Positions 36,039 through 49,642 of a DNA stretch of 64,000 nt are shown piece by piece; the stretch's first letter is position 1, and the number at the start of each line of letters is the position of its first letter. Origin of the DNA: Ophthalmolycus amberensis (lineage: Eukaryota; Chordata; Actinopteri; Perciformes; Zoarcidae); assembly GCA_024529925.1 (NCBI GenBank), contig JAFEUB010001787.1, positions 610,001 through 674,000 of the forward strand. The letters run 5' to 3'. The position numbers and the translations under genes were made by a program. The notes under the pieces were generated by a model. The model saw only the letters and a list, made by a program, of their open reading frames with translations, had not been told where the DNA came from and ran no database searches.

Positions 36039-38593
36039 TCACCATCATTATCGCATTCGCTCTGCTCACAGGACTATTCCCTTTGCTGGATGTGAAAGAA
36101 AGTAAAACAATGCTGGCGCTCAAGGAAATCTGATATACAAGAAAGAGAAAAATTATCTAGACTCAAAACTTTTGAAGCATTTATTATTCTTAAATTGCCA
36201 ACCTTCTCTAATGGACATTACAGTGGCTACAATATGATTGACATTATCTTACAGTTGAGATGAAAGAATGCCTTTTCAACCCTTTTAGATCACATCCCAT
36301 ATTTAATAAAAATATGACGTGTGCTTAACTAAGCTAGTAACGGCCAATTTTAGACAACATTATAACCCCGCCCACCTTGTAGCAGGCCAATCAAATGCAA
36401 AGCACTGACTTAAGTTTCCCTGGGACTTTGAAGGCCCATTGCACAGATTTATTTTACATGTCAAAGTTAAATCAGTTAGTCAAGGACAGAAATTCTCAAC
36501 AGCTGTATATCGGTTTCGGTGAGTGTCTAATTAAAAATGCTATTTGCATCATGGGAAATGCAGGATTCTAGGGATGTTTAATGATGATGAGGTGCATGGA
36601 AACATCATGTCTCATTCACAATAAACTGAGAAACTTGTTTCTGTCCTGGATTGTGATGCATTAAGTAATACGGGATAACACGATAATACAGGTATCATCC
36701 CTTTTACTGGTAGCCGACATTAACGTGCTCACTTGCAGCAGTCACAAGCCAGTTATTTGGTGACAACATGGCCTTAGCACCAATGAATAACTCTATTTCA
36801 GTCTAAGGCTTGGTAGTTCAGACGCCAGAAAGAGACATTATAGGTATTTTGTTAATGATCTACTACAGCAGGAATTCTCCTATTCATCTGACGTGTAATT
36901 GGTGGACATATGGGCAAAAAGCTTGTGCATTCTAATTAGAAATGCATATGAATAGTTTATCTTAAATCAAATATAAACCAAGGTGTGAGCCAAAACAGCT
37001 GGTCCGTACTTATCCGCACTAGTCATGGCCAGCCAACACGCCTGCGGCTCTGGACCGCCCGAGGCTCTGGACCGCCCCCCCCCCCGAAACACTGGTGGTA
37101 TCTCCTCTGTGGGAGCCAGAAACCTATCTGTTGTCTCTCCACGTGTTCGCCGCCTGGAGCGTCGGCCGGATTAACAGCCATGACGGGACCCCGTCCTGGG
37201 CAGGTATCACAGCTGCTGCGCTAGGGGGCAGGGCAAGGGCATGCTGATTGACTGGCACTTCAGGAAGACACGAAGCGAGCTGGAGGACGACAGAGAGAAC
37301 CGAGCGCCGTGCTCGGAGAGTAGAGCGTCTCGTGTCTCTGTCTGTCTGGGGGGGCTGGGTTCTAGCGTGCTGATAATCCAGCATATGAATCACACACTGT
37401 TCCGTCTCGCTCTGTCTCGGTACATACGTGACGTGAGTGTGTGTGTGTGTGTGGAGACCCACCAAGGAGCCAACTGTATATCATGTAGCTCTGCAGGCAG
37501 CCAGATGCCCTTGTACAGGACACCCACATCGGAAATCCATCCACAAGAATGGAGATTACACTGGAGATGATTGGCCACCAGCCATCTCGCTCTCCCTCCC
37601 TCTCACAGAAACCGCTCTCTGTCGAGCTAGCCTCATTCTGTTTTTCATTAGGTAACTTTAGATGGATTGCTCTCATATCCACTGGATGTTTTGGAGCAGA
37701 TGGGGAGAAGAACCACTGCCCTATTCGCTGTAGTCCCGCGCTAGCTTCTGAATTCATCCCTGTAGAAATGTCCATTTTATCAAACATTCTTGTCTGTTAT
37801 TAAGTCCTAGAAGTCTTATTTTCTTAAAACAAGTATTTCCTTCTTAAATACTCCTTTGGTTTAAGAGTCTGGGTAAAGCTTCAGGAGGCAGGACATGACA
37901 CGGATGAAGTTGCGGTTTTCAACCTAGTTATAAACAACCGAGTCTCTTGCCGTTCCTCGAATTTCCCTAATGATTTTGACCTTACCGACAGTCCCTTACC
38001 GACAGAAGTCCCCAAATATCGCCGTCTCTCTAATTAGTCATGCCTCTTCTCTTCAGGGTGTTTGTGATCTTCCGGTTCATCACCTGCTATGCGATGGAAA
38101 CGTCATCAACGCGCAGTGAGTTCTCCAGACAATGACCGGCTCTATTCACCGATGGACATTGAACAGACTGGAGCTGGCAGAGTGAAGTCTGTTTAATGGC
38201 CTGGTCCGGGTGATTTGGACAGTTGCGTTCTCACATACAGCTCCTCCGGATAATACCTTTCAGGGTTGCAGTGCATGTGTGTAAGGGGCTTTTAATGAAC
38301 AGTTAGATTTGTCTTGTAGGAGTGTGTGGGATTTAGTGGCATTTAGGGCTGAGGTTGCAGATCGACATTAACTGAATAACCCTTTCTGAGTGCGTCTGAA
38401 AACTACGATGGCCTTCAGCAACAAAAAAGGCTCTCTGTAGAGCCAGTGTTTGTCCATTCTGGGCTACTGTAGAAACATAGCGGTGCAACATGGCAGACTC
38501 TGTGAAGAGGACCTGCTCCCTATGTGGATATGAAGGGCTCCTTCTAAGCTAACGAATGCTTCTTAGTTACGGTGATGATACACCAATGAAAAC

Positions 38594-38598
<5 letters not shown>

Positions 38599-38632
<34 letters not shown>
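38599..38632. repeat. (AT)n tract, left of the nested MITE
   Basis: About seventeen AT dinucleotides. It probably expanded from an AT-rich internal part of the host repeat. Confidence 0.95.
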
Positions 38633-38640
<8 letters not shown>

Positions 38641-38650
38641 TATGGGTGTA

Positions 38651-38956
38651 TTAGGGGTGTAACGGTACGCGTATTCGTATTGAACCGTTCGGTACGAGGC
38701 TCATGGTTCGGTACGCATGACGAACCGAATACGTTTGAATAAATTTAAAAAAAAAGTTGGGTCACTCAGGTATAGTTCCATCATTGTTCAAAGTCAAAGA
38801 ATAACTTTATGATGTTAGTTGTAATGAATAAATATATTTTAAAATCAAGTACATTTCTCTGGCAGTTATAGTTTTCTACTGTACCGAAACGTACCGAACC
38901 GTGGCTCCACTGTATCGTACCGAACCCAACCGTGGATTTTGTGAACCGTTACACCC

Positions 38957-38960
<4 letters not shown>
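38651..38960. mobile_element. 310-bp nonautonomous MITE with terminal inverted repeats
   Basis: The element begins TTAGGGGTGTAACGGTACG and ends GTGAACCGTTACACCCCTAA, giving terminal inverted repeats of about 16-19 bp. Subterminal repeats of GAACCGTTCGGTACG and CGTACCGAACCGTGG recur inside. There is no coding capacity. TAGGGGTGTAACGGTACG ends are common on small hAT-type elements in fish. The insertion sits in TA repeats, so the target duplication cannot be read (TA or an imperfect 8 bp) and the superfamily is not certain. A diverged relative of its left end lies inverted at 54436-54480. Confidence 0.8.

Positions 38961-39017
<57 letters not shown>
38959..39017. repeat. (TA)n tract, right of the nested MITE
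   Basis: About twenty-nine TA dinucleotides between the nested MITE and the right end of the host repeat. Confidence 0.95.
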
Positions 39018-39019
<2 letters not shown>

Positions 39020-41680
39020 TATTCAATCTCCGCTAATAGATCCCATTAAATGCTACACACTGGTCCTTTAATAAAACTAGATAAAACGTACACGAATAGA
39101 CGTGTTTTAGTGTATTTTTATCTTTTCAGCTAAAGAATGCAGGCAAGTTGTGTTTCTTCATGTGAAACGCGCAGGAAAAGGAAGCGGTTTACCTACCCAC
39201 CACACTCCTTTGTTCAATGTAAATACATCACCCACCGCTCGTGTCAGTGTGATATCTCACTGCTTTAACTGCTTGATCATCTTTCATCCGTGTAGCAGTT
39301 ATCAATTCAATATGCTCGTTTCCATTTCTTCCCCTCTCTCTTCTCGGATCCTCGCCACCTTTCATCTCGGCCACGGTGGATTTGTGCGAGGGTGGCCAGG
39401 GAAAGCCCCCCCACCACCACCACTCATGTGGAAATCAAAGCTGTCACTTCTCTAATTACCTAAAGCAATCTTTTCCCTCTCCTGCTCTGCACTACTTAGC
39501 TGTGTCTGCTCTCCCCCCCCTCCTCATCATTACTTGCTTCACTATCTCTCTGTTCCCCCTCTCTCTCCATCATCCCATAGCCACAGGCCAATAATTGGAG
39601 ATACCTTCCAACTGTGCAAGATCCAATCAGAAGGAGTCGCAGAGCACCAGAGGCCCAATAAGAACACGCTGAACAGGGGGGGGGGGGGACTGAAGTGACT
39701 CAGCTGGCTGACCTCAATTAACTCTCTTTTTTTGCTGCACTTAACAGAATTGAATGATGAGTCAAAATCCAAATCCAAACTTTGACAGATGTCAGTTATG
39801 TATTGTATAAGATCAATGGCCTAAAAGCACTCGCAGTTCCCTCAGGAGAGTTATTAGACATGCAATGAGACTTGGAAAACTTAATTAATAACTAAGAACA
39901 ATGAACATGTTTAATGCATGTGGTAAATTAGGTTAAAGAATTACTGAGCATCTTCGTGGTATCATCTGCACCACTGAAACAGGGACAAAGTATTTAAATA
40001 CTTTGCTTAACTCTCTTCAAAAATGTACTTAAAGTTACTGTGATGAACTTTGCACAGGTTACGTAACAGTTTCAATTTAATACTGATGCCTTTATATGAC
40101 CTAAATAAGTAAACGAGGCCATCAGTGCACTAATACCTATAGTAGCAGTCAAACAAATACAGTGGAGTAAAGAGTGGAAGTTAAAAGTAGCAGAAAGTTT
40201 TTTATAAAGCTCCTAAAATGGATGACTTAAATCAAGTATAAGTCTCCCAGCGTCGGTGTAATTACAGGCTGTAGCGACGACTCGGTAGATGCTCTGTGCT
40301 TAGATCACACTGGTGCTGCTGCAACAGTGCATATTGTAATTACCTTAAGCACCATTAATGACAAAGAGCACCGCGAGCTAGCAGATGAATGAGCCTATAG
40401 CTGACAGCATATAGAGGTGCTCCTCCGAAGACAGAAAGACAAAGCAGATGATTTCCGAGGCCACGCTGCGCTCTGTGCATCACCCCGCGCACTCATCTAC
40501 CATCTTCTGCTCGGTGGACCGTCGAAGTCACACAGCGCCGCTTCCATACTCCCTGCTTGGAGCCCGAGCCAGTCAAGTGAAATCTCGCCCACGCTCGGCT
40601 AAAGTCTATATGCTTCCAGCCATTTGTCTGACTGCATCGGCCTGTGCAGAGTGCACCCCTCTCCTGTCCTACTCCTGTTGCTCCTCTCTACTCTTAGCAT
40701 TTTAACTGCCACCGCTGAGTGCTCTCATATTGCTTTTGCCAAGAGGGAAGCGGTTCTGGACTGCCTCGGCCTCCCCTCCTCACATGTATCTGCCTTGGTT
40801 ATTCACAATTGGTTTCCTTTTCCCCCTCTTTGGGTGTGGAGGTTGCGAAAGACAAAAGATGGATATCTAGACACTGTGGCGACGTGATATAAAGGGGGTA
40901 GGAGGAAGGAAATCGGCGGCTGGGAGTTTTCCCTGACCCCTTTTTCGAGGAACATTTATCCGAGTGGTAAGAACACAGTAACAGCTCAGTCGGAGGAGCT
41001 GGAGCTTACCTCGCTGGCACAAAAGAGAAGACACGTCTAGACGCTGTCTTGTTCCCCGTCTTTCCTCTGTCTCTAATGGTCAGCCTTCACGCTGAACGGA
41101 TCCCCTAAATGCCTGACAGAATGAAAACAGGGCATGACAATAGCCCTGTCTTTGCACTGCGTTTATCTTTCCTCTTTTCTTTTGTCCTGCCATTGATTCG
41201 CGATCAGCATCAAGCGGCGTGTTGGCCTACTCGACAATGAACGCCGTTGTGTCTCGGTGCATTTCAGAAGCGAGTCGTTTTGTTCGCTAGTAGCTGTAGC
41301 AGTAGTTATTACTGTGCATCGCTACATTGTGTGTGTGGGCGTGAGCGGCATGCGCACGCTGTACCACACTGTACCGCGTGAATGTAATCTTCCTTGCTGT
41401 GACGCAATCCAATTTGTGAAGTGCTTATTAGTCAGTAACATGCAAAGCCTCATCCATCACAGCAGTGACAGCAGCTAGCTTAGAGCGTGCACGCTGGATC
41501 TCGCCCCCCTCTTTTTGTTTCTTCTTCTACCCAGCCTCTCCTTCTCCATCACTCCCTCTCCTCAGTCATCTTCTCCATCAGTCCATCACTTCTCAGCAAT
41601 GCGTCCCGAGCACTTCGCTGTAGAGCACTATTGCTTCTCCTCTCCTCTATCTCCCCTGTCAGTCGTGCCCTCCATCCATG

Positions 41681-41698
41681 CCCCCCCCCCCCCCCCCC
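41681..41698 (-). repeat. Poly-C tract (18 bases)
   Basis: Eighteen consecutive C on the plus strand, followed by CACCACCACCATCG. It reads as a G run in the nrxn2 pre-mRNA. Confidence 0.9.
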
Positions 41699-44696
41699 TT
41701 CACCACCACCATCGCCACTTCCTCTATTCTAAATCTACTGAATTCTGGTTCAAAAACTAAAGCAAAATGACAGCTTTATGGTAGATCTACTGCCTGTAAA
41801 CACTGGAAAGAGATAACGAAGCGTTAAAGAGTGCACCGTGCCCTCTCATTGGTCATAACGGTGGGGATACGAGGTGGCAGAATATGTTAATCACAGCCAA
41901 TACCCCGGCGATGGTGACAATATAACCGCGGTTGCGAAATGCGTGATGATTATCTGAAGGGGGCGCCGCAATGACGCCCAAATGTCAAGTGTAGTATAAA
42001 CCCACAGGAAACGGATGGATTCCTTCTCTTTTTTTCCCAGAAGCTCCTCTCTGACCGTAATAACATAATCCGCTGTGGTGAATTACTGCCATCACAAAAA
42101 TAGTTAATGTCAGGCGATTTGCAAAGAGAAGATGAGATGGAGGGGGAGCGTCAAGACAAAGCAGAGACACAGGAGCAGCTTCCCCGTACATGCTCACAGG
42201 TGTACATGCTCTCTAACAAAGGTATGTACGGCCATGTATATACACCATATAAGCCCATAAAAGGGCCTGTTTATGTAAATATCTGTACTTGAATAGTCAA
42301 ACACACACGCCATACACACACTAGGGAACATTTCTCCCTTGAAGCTCTTTCATCTCCTATTCTTATTCTTTTTGAGGCAGTAGCTGCTGTAATGCTGACT
42401 AGCTCCTTGTAGGAGGGGGATTAATGCTGTAGCAGGCCCCCACTCACTACATCTGACCTCCCTACTGAGAGTGTGAACCCCATGATCAGTTCAGGGGTTA
42501 ACTTCACAGCATCGAACAGTAACACAGAGGCTACTTTCACCATGATAATCACAGGATTTGACGAATATGTTTTTTTTAGGATACAAATAAATATACTTTT
42601 TAATCTGTATTGCTGGATGTTGATTGTTGGATATAGAATTACACACAAAACAATCAAAAGGTAGAACATGTTGCAGCGCTGTCTCTGCTGCATCATTAGC
42701 GAGTACATTCTGGGAAAATCACAGCAGCAACAAAAAAAAAAATCTTTTGAACTAGCATTTAATCGACAGTCAGATCATTAAAGCCAGACTCTGCAACTTT
42801 TGAAAAAGGCCATTACACTTTCTCCCACTTATACGTGAAAAGTTCAATTCTTGGGCAATAAAAACGCACCATTATTCTATTCAATACACTCGCGTCACTA
42901 CAATCTTACTTGGTCTGGTATAACCAGTAGTTTAAATTGGCACGCTTTAGGTACATTCTGCTGTATACTGGACATTACTCAGTCAGCTCACTGACTTTCT
43001 TACAGTTATGTTTTGAACAATGTGTCATTTCTCCATTGAAAAGCCTCATATTCTTGCTTTAATTAAAGTTTGGTGAAGCTCATGAGAATGACGCAGAAGC
43101 TACCGACCCCTGAGGCAAAGCTCCATGTTTGTGTGTTTATGGCTCTGATAACTGTGTGGGACGAAGGTGACGGCTCTGGCCATGTTCTTCAAGTATGAAC
43201 ATTCTGTGGACGCAACATTTGGAATTGTCAGAAAATCTCAAGGGCACGGTGTAAAATCGCAACTAAACCATTGCAGACTGAATCATGACTCCCGTCGTAT
43301 CTGCCATCTTTCCTCCCAGCACACGACCAGTAACTAAAGGGATTCGGATGTAAAATGGTGAAATTACAGTCCGTATGGCACCGCTGCAAACATCTGCCTT
43401 TTTATCTGTGGCCAGGCTCGAGGTGCTCAGTGGGACACATGGATGCTGTTATTGAGCCCGTCTGCCATTTTGGGGACGTGGGAGGTGGGCTGGGCCAATA
43501 ACTGTTGCTGCAGGACCCACCGGGGTCGCATGACACACTGGATTAGCTGGCTGGGTGCTTCTCTGACACGTTTTGTCTGCTCTCTATCCATCAAATGGGT
43601 ACATGCACACACGCACACATGCAAGAAAGAAAGAAAAAAACACACCAGTGCACGATGCGTGTACTGTCGCACGTAGAATAAGACACGGACCAAAAACACA
43701 CACACACACTCCCTGAGGACTACGAACATCACTTTGTGGGACATCAGGAGACGTGTTGCTTTGCCGTTGAATGTGCCTGACCCGAGACGACGACGTTTGC
43801 TGTCAACATCCTGTCTCTCCAAATCATCACCCCGCAATGGCCTTCTGTTCACAGGCCAGCTGCTGGCAAGCCTGGGCCGCACTGCTGTATGCAAGCAAGT
43901 CCCAATCCAAGCCCTGATTATTATAGTGTGTGTAAATATAGGTATCAAAAACAGACACAGAAAGAACCTGTCAATGGGAATTCTACAGTTCTTAGGTCTA
44001 CGTGACGATAAATTCCATATCAAATGCACAACTGCGAAGGCATACGAGACTTCCTGATGTGGGTCACAACAGTCCCAACAGGGAGGGACATTTCACAGGA
44101 AACTTCACTTCCTTGTTCGAGGAACCAGACAATTTTGGCACCTGCAACACTTTACAAATGTCCCATTGAGGTTTTCTTTCATGCCAACTTGTTCTGTTTT
44201 CATCTAAATCCGGCTCACACAGACATTTTAGGATTCAGTGTTCCACTGGGACAGCATGGCGATGATATTGCATAATACAAGCATCAAGAAAACTGAGTAG
44301 GTCTGAATGTGTCGTGAGTATAAAGTATTTTGTCCCGTTTAGAGAATCAGAAGATGCCTAAACCTCCAATCTGGGTCACGGGAACTTGATTCAACAAGGG
44401 AACTCCCCCTCTTTCTTTCTCCCCTCTACAAAGTATTACCTCTCTATCTCTCTCTCTTCACACACCTCCTGCCTCAACCCCTCACTCTTTCCCCTTACAT
44501 TTTTTCCTCCGCCCTTTTGTGCCTCCGCCTCACCAAAGGTTTTGCTTCCCTAATGTGTAACATCTCTGTTTCCCCCAGATGCTGACGACTGGAACCTTCA
44601 AAGCGTGTGCCGGAGCCTTCAAAGCGGGGCGCCCAAAAATAGTTTGGTGTGTAGAATAGATAAGGTTCATTTATGTGCGCTAGATACACTCAAAGT

Positions 44697-44712
44697 CCCC
44701 CCCCCCCCCCCC
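44697..44712 (-). repeat. Poly-C tract (16 bases)
   Basis: Sixteen consecutive C on the plus strand inside the intron upstream of SS4, reading as G in the nrxn2 pre-mRNA. Confidence 0.9.
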
Positions 44713-45976
44713 AACACCCCTCTCTCTCCTTCATCCATTTCCTTTTCGCAGTCCCCATAACCTCCTAAAACTTCAGACGGGCTCCAGCCCCCGGCAGACA
44801 AGCGCAAAACTCAACAAAAACAACAACAAAACAACACTCTTCAATTCTTGATCAAGCAGAGGAAAAGGAAAGAAACGTTTGACAAAGACAACAACTGCGG
44901 CGCGCAGGGCGGAAGGGAAGAGGAATAAAGGGAATGCAATATAAGCCGTGCATACCGTTTCCTGATGAAACAAAACAGAGACTTGGATGATGACATTCAC
45001 TTGCCGATGTTAACAGCCAGCTTCGCTGCTGTTTTCTGAGCGGTTTGTGCTACTGTAGGGCTCCTCTTCGGAGCGTGTGCCGTTGCGGAAAAAAAGGGCC
45101 ACATTTCCATCATAATAAGAAGTGAAGAGAGTGAACTGTCACAGGGCGCTTCCTCTCCTGGCTGTGATGTATGCCCCTCAGTCTGGCCTCGCCACGCCGA
45201 TGGATTCGCAAGAGAATGCACTTTTAGCCGGGTGTTTACCGACTGCAAACTCATGACGGGAACACAAAATGTCTTCCTTTGAACAACCATGAACGAAGGG
45301 GGAAACACAATGGAGAGAGAAATTAATTGAGAGCTTCTGCGCAACCAAAAATAGCCTCATAATTCAGGCCGTAATAGAATACCATGATTATGGTTAAACA
45401 ACAAGTGAGGGAATTAGCACACTCCCAGCAGTGACTCATCGGGTGTATGCCCTCGTTTTAAGTCTGTATGCGTAATGATGCTGCGTCTGGAGCCGAGGCA
45501 TGACTTATCAACGCCTCCGCGTACTTTTCCCAACCTAAGGTGGCCTTTTTACCGTATCCTGCCCGAAACCAACGCTCACCAACCGTGCCTCCCGACTGCC
45601 ATATTTGCATTCTGCTGGCCTCGATCCAATGCAGGCTTTCACGGTGCCAGGAGCTACAATGGTAGACTAAGTGCAGAGAGCTGGATGCTCTTCGACAGGA
45701 GATTGATTGCCTCGGGAAGGCTGCTCGGCTCTTCCAGCCTTTTAGACCAGAACATAATCACCTAGAATAATGCAGGCATGTTCTAAATATGAATGCCATA
45801 ATAAATAAACCAGACCAATCGCTTTGAGTGGAACATGGGAAGCTGCATTAACGAACAATCCTTTTCAGAAGCTCTTTGTTTCTCTCTCCACTGTGTTACC
45901 CCGTTTATCTAACAATTCAATACTGCAAAGGTTCGAGTCCAACAGTGATAGCTCCCCGGATTGCCCCTGTTCCTAC

Positions 45977-46148
45977 CTGAGGGGAAACGTTCGATGACCG
46001 GCTGGTTGTCCACCTGTAGTGTGGCGTTGCCACCACTCCGCGTGAATCGCACCACGTGGTATTTGCCGTCGCTCACCATCACTGCGCCCTCCTCGATGGT
46101 TATGTCGTCCGTTCCCACGTTGAAGATCACGCCGATCTTTCCCCGTTC
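45977..46148 (-). CDS. nrxn2: Neurexin-2 exon: central LNS6 (laminin-G) segment, 172 nt
   Basis: The acceptor CTGTCCATAG is followed by GAACGGGG and the exon ends TCCCCTCAG before donor GTAGGAAC. It encodes ERGKIGVIFNVGTDDITIEE, then GAVMVSDGKYHVVRFTRSGG, then NATLQVDNQPVIERFPSG. This matches the middle of the last neurexin LNS domain. The GKYHVVRFTRSGGNATLQVD block is nearly invariant in the family and contains a potential N-glycosylation site (NAT). The exon enters in phase 0 and exits in phase 1, directly compatible with both the SS4 exon and the 326-nt exon. In all neurexins SS4 falls right after this exon (after VIERYPAG in NRXN1). The preceding exon, encoding the start of LNS6 (the ITYKWPPNDRP and RADRLA regions), was not found upstream to base 64000. 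Confidence 0.96.
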
Positions 46149-46424
46149 CTATGGACAGAGGAAGATAGAGAACGTTAGAGAACACCTGCATACAGGAGGA
46201 AAAATAAATACAAACACATTTGATTTCCCTTTTAAAATCACCTAAACATGAATTTTCTGGGAAACATATACTTTTTTGAAGTAGGTGTCAACCAACCCAT
46301 CACAAGTATTTTCTTGAAGCTCATGCTTTCAAATAATAATGCCTTTTTCTCCATAAGCAATTGTTATAAAGATCAGCCAACGCCTTCACTGTCAAATGTC
46401 CAATACTTTGATTTATGACGAAAT

Positions 46425-46560
46425 ACCTGCAAAACTACTAACATTAACCTGAGCCTCAGCTCTACTTTTTGTTTGGTGCTAATTGACAATGCTAACACTT
46501 TAAATACATTACACCTGCTAAACATTAGCATGTTGGTCATTGTGAACTGTGCCTTAGCGT
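46425..46560 (+). repeat. Dispersed teleost repeat fragment (second copy)
   Basis: CCTGAGCCTCAGCTCTACTT, TTTGGTGCTAATTGACAATG and ACACCTGCTAAACATTAGCA followed by TGTTGGTCATTGTGAACTGT match the 'cagcatgttagcattgtcattgtgagcatg' class of fish interspersed repeats that I recall. It appears to be another segment of the family seen at 24390-24545. Confidence 0.5.
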
Positions 46561-49500
46561 GACTGGAGAGTAAAGGCTGATTTATAGTTGTATGTGGGCT
46601 CTGGGCTTCGCCGTCGCTGCAATTACTCTGGTAAAACGCTAGTTGGCGGTGTGGTTTCTTTGCCACTGTGAATGTTACCCTGTTCTCAAATAAAAACGGC
46701 AATAGAAAGTGTTTTGGTGGTATAAAAAGTTGTTCTACTACACCAAACCTATTTGACACAAGCCTAAAACCACATTTCAGAATATGGAACACTCTTCGTT
46801 ACTGACTCCTATTTTACATGTTGAACCATCGATACGCAAAGAAACCCATTCAGAGCTTTGTTCCAGCTGGCATCACGTAAAAAACACTCATTGTGTCTCC
46901 TGTGAGTGAAATGCATTCCACTGAACAGAGTGTACAGTGCAATGCAACACATGTACATTACAGTCATTTGCCCTGCAGCAAAAATCGAAAGATATTTTTC
47001 ATAGATTCACTAAAAAGGCCCTTGCTGTCGGTAGTCTGACGATGATGTGAGCATCATATCTCACGCACATCAGCCTGGTAGATGTACAGAGTACTTGTTA
47101 AGGTACCTTTAGTATTCATCAACCCGCTGACCCCCTCCCCTCTCCCATCTATTAGTGTTGACAGCCGCCCACTGCTTCGAGTTCATTACAGTCAACCGCC
47201 TACTCTACTCTCATCTCCCGCCATCTCTCTCCTCTCCCTCTGTGGTTCCCGTCCTCAGTCCCAGGGAAAGGTCAAAGTCATTTATGGAGTTACAGTCTGC
47301 CAGAGAGGCGAGAGAACACGGCTGAGAGAGAGAGAAACAGACAGAGTACACACCTGACAGCACCATTACAGACTAATTCTCGGGTCTGGCAGTGAATCTT
47401 CTGTCGCAGTTGTGTTCTGCACTGCTATAAGATCCAGAGCAATAACCCCCCTGCAGCCACATACCATTGGCAGGAACACTTCCTGATTGTCACAACAGGT
47501 CAAGCTCATTTGCACAAGGGGTCAATTTGTTGGCACACTTCTTCTATCTGCCCACTGCAGCAACACCTTCATTGATCGCATTATCTCTTCAGCCATGCGC
47601 ATTTATTTCGCCACCTTCCGTATGCCGAGGTATTCAGAGGTGAGCGGCAGGCTTTGGCTCGCAGCAGTTTTCCATTATTCATGGCCGATTAAGTGTTTAA
47701 AAAAGGAAAATAAGACGTCCCTATGTTAACGGGACCTAAAATTGCAAGTTAATTGAGTAAATAAGTGCAGAGGTTGTACAGTAAGTTAATGAGCGGTATA
47801 ATCACAGCCAAATTTATGTGCATCCTAACCACCACTCGGTGCTGAATAAAGTGGTTACCGTATTCAGGCAAGGGCTACAGTATGGCCATGCTCTGATGAC
47901 AACCTCAATTTGGTTATTAATCGAGCATGCTCAAATGGCAGCGCACGTGTACGTGCCAGTGGGGCTGTGATTAATGCGGTAGAGATCTGCCGAATATAAG
48001 ACACAGTTGAACGAGGAAAATCAATGTGGAAGCAGGAAACAGACTCTCATACATGAAGTAAGTTAGACCAGGATGCGTTCCTCAGAGTGGAGCTTGATGG
48101 ACTGCTCAACAGATGATCTCATTCTGCAGAGGGGGTTTGGATGTCTCAAATGGCAAAGTGCTTCCAGCTCCTTGGGCACTTAATCAATTGCTTCATGTTA
48201 TGGACTGACCGTTGCAGTCCTTGCTCCCGGCTCTTCCCGTGCATGCCGAAATCCAACATTGACCCAAAGACACAAATATGAATACTGTCAGAGAGTGATC
48301 AACGAGAGCGCACGTGACTGAAAATGTAATCACCGATACCTTTGAGAGGCCGCAGCAAAGACGAAAAAATGGGAGCGGGCGAGGGGAAATGCTTTTGGAT
48401 CGAGTGGAAATGCCAGAATCATCTCCATTACCTCCCACACACTAGGAAGCTTGGGATAATCATAACACCTTTGCCTGGAGAATTAATTCAATTTGCCAGA
48501 GCAAAGCAGAATGAATCCATGCTATCATGACCGAAGAGCAGAAGGGAGAGTGAATTTGAGTGATATTTACAGAGAGATTAGCATTTGTGTTCCGCAACAT
48601 TAGGGTTCTTCCCGGTGCTGAGGGAATGTATTGAGCCCATTACGACAGGAAGCCGCTGGGAACCAGTGCTTTTCAAAAAATGATTTTAGTGTAGCGGTAA
48701 TGACATTTTAATGGCCATTTCCCTTAAGCGAACATATCTCTGGAAACAGAAGGAGAAAAAACCCTGCTTGAATGACTAGGAGCAGTCAAGCCTGCAACAT
48801 TGAAATGAAGGGACCGGTAGGTAACCGACAATAAGCCCTGGCTGCTCTTTAAACACCACCGCTTCTAAACTACTGCTTAGTAGCCCGTAATCTGCTTCAG
48901 CTGTTGGCTAATGTCAGAAGGAAGAATGTTACGTCTTGGCTCTTTTTTACCCAGAGGTTAGCTCATCTTACTTTTCACTCGGTGGGTCAGTCAGTGGTAT
49001 AAGTAGGGGGTCCTAGAGGGAAAGTGCTGTGTTTTATGATACGTGATAGGATACTTTTCATCCGATTTAGTTCAATAAAACAATCAAATATCTTCAATGG
49101 TAGGGAGTTAGGGGAAAATGCCTAGAGACTGAATGAAAAACTTCATTTTTTGTTTTTTGTTGCATCAAGTTTCGTTAAAGCTACTATGAGGAACTTTCAT
49201 TTTGTGTTGATTTTGTTTGTGAGCACCAGAGTCCCTCTCATTTTACTGCAGCAGTTTGACCATCCCAGTCCCCGTTCTGGTTCTGCCATGCCTCCCTTTC
49301 CTCCAGCGGGCCCAGCATGGACTGGGTCCGGGCAGCTTGTTGGTGTGGGCTCCTATCGGGAACCAGTGGAGCACCGGGGTAAAGCTCTGCTCCTGGCAGG
49401 AGGAGGGCTGCTGCCATGCGCGGAGCCAGTAGTAAAGCCAGATCGGGGTCTGTCCGTGGCGAGCCCCACTAAAGTATGAGCTGAAGGAGTTTCCAGTGAA

Positions 49501-49623
49501 GCTACACGACTTCAATGATTTTGCGCAGAATCAGATCTGGTGGTACCGATGACAAGCATTTACAACAACTATATTGGAATAGCCAATCTTCTCTCTGATG
49601 GTCTCCTTTGCTTATGTCGGTCG

Positions 49624-49631
49624 CATAGAGG
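49624..49631 (+). repeat. Left target-site duplication CATAGAGG
   Basis: The 8 bases CATAGAGG directly precede the CAGTGGTG terminus and recur exactly after the right terminus at 51260-51267. An 8-bp duplication is the hallmark of hAT transposition. Confidence 0.95.
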
Positions 49632-49642
49632 CAGTGGTGTAT

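Larger units (their letters stand above)
38313..39071. mobile_element. Teleost MITE-like repeat interrupted by AT expansion and a nested element
   Basis: The left part (about 38313-38600) reads TGTAGGAGTGTGTGGGATTT, then TAGTGGCATTTAGGGCTGAG, GAGCCAGTGTTTGTCCATTC and GGGCTACTGTAGAAACATAG. This is a widespread fish repeat whose usual end is CTACACACTGGTCCTTT. That end is found at about 39051-39069 after the interruption. The two ends are imperfect inverted copies (GTGTGTGGGATTTA versus TAAATGCTACACAC). Between them lie (AT)n, a 310-bp hAT-like MITE, and more (TA)n, so the structure is a nested insertion. Confidence 0.65.
30868..45976. other. nrxn2 intron upstream of the SS4 exon (15.1 kb)
   Basis: This is the largest complete intron in the window and I found no further exons in it. 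It contains a SINE at about 31990-32280, a repeat remnant at about 32355-32570, a decayed protein-coding fragment at about 33613-33930, a nested MITE structure at 38313-39071, poly-C tracts at 36026-36038, 37075-37085, 41681-41698 and 44697-44712, and a G13 run at 39676-39688. The stretches 34700-36000, 39800-41600 and 42000-44600 show nothing I recognise. Confidence 0.65.

Noticed and set aside
45909..45976. GGTTCGAGTCC at about 45930 as a tRNA B box
   Set aside because: No A box, acceptor stem or anticodon arm can be drawn around it; it lies just beyond the neurexin donor.
49150..49600. Possible gene at the 109-codon plus frame (MFFVASSFVKATMRNFHF...)
   Set aside because: The sequence (AAAGCTACTATGAGGAACTT...) looks like an interspersed fish repeat next to the hAT element. 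Memory of the pattern was too weak to annotate it, and coding features are absent.
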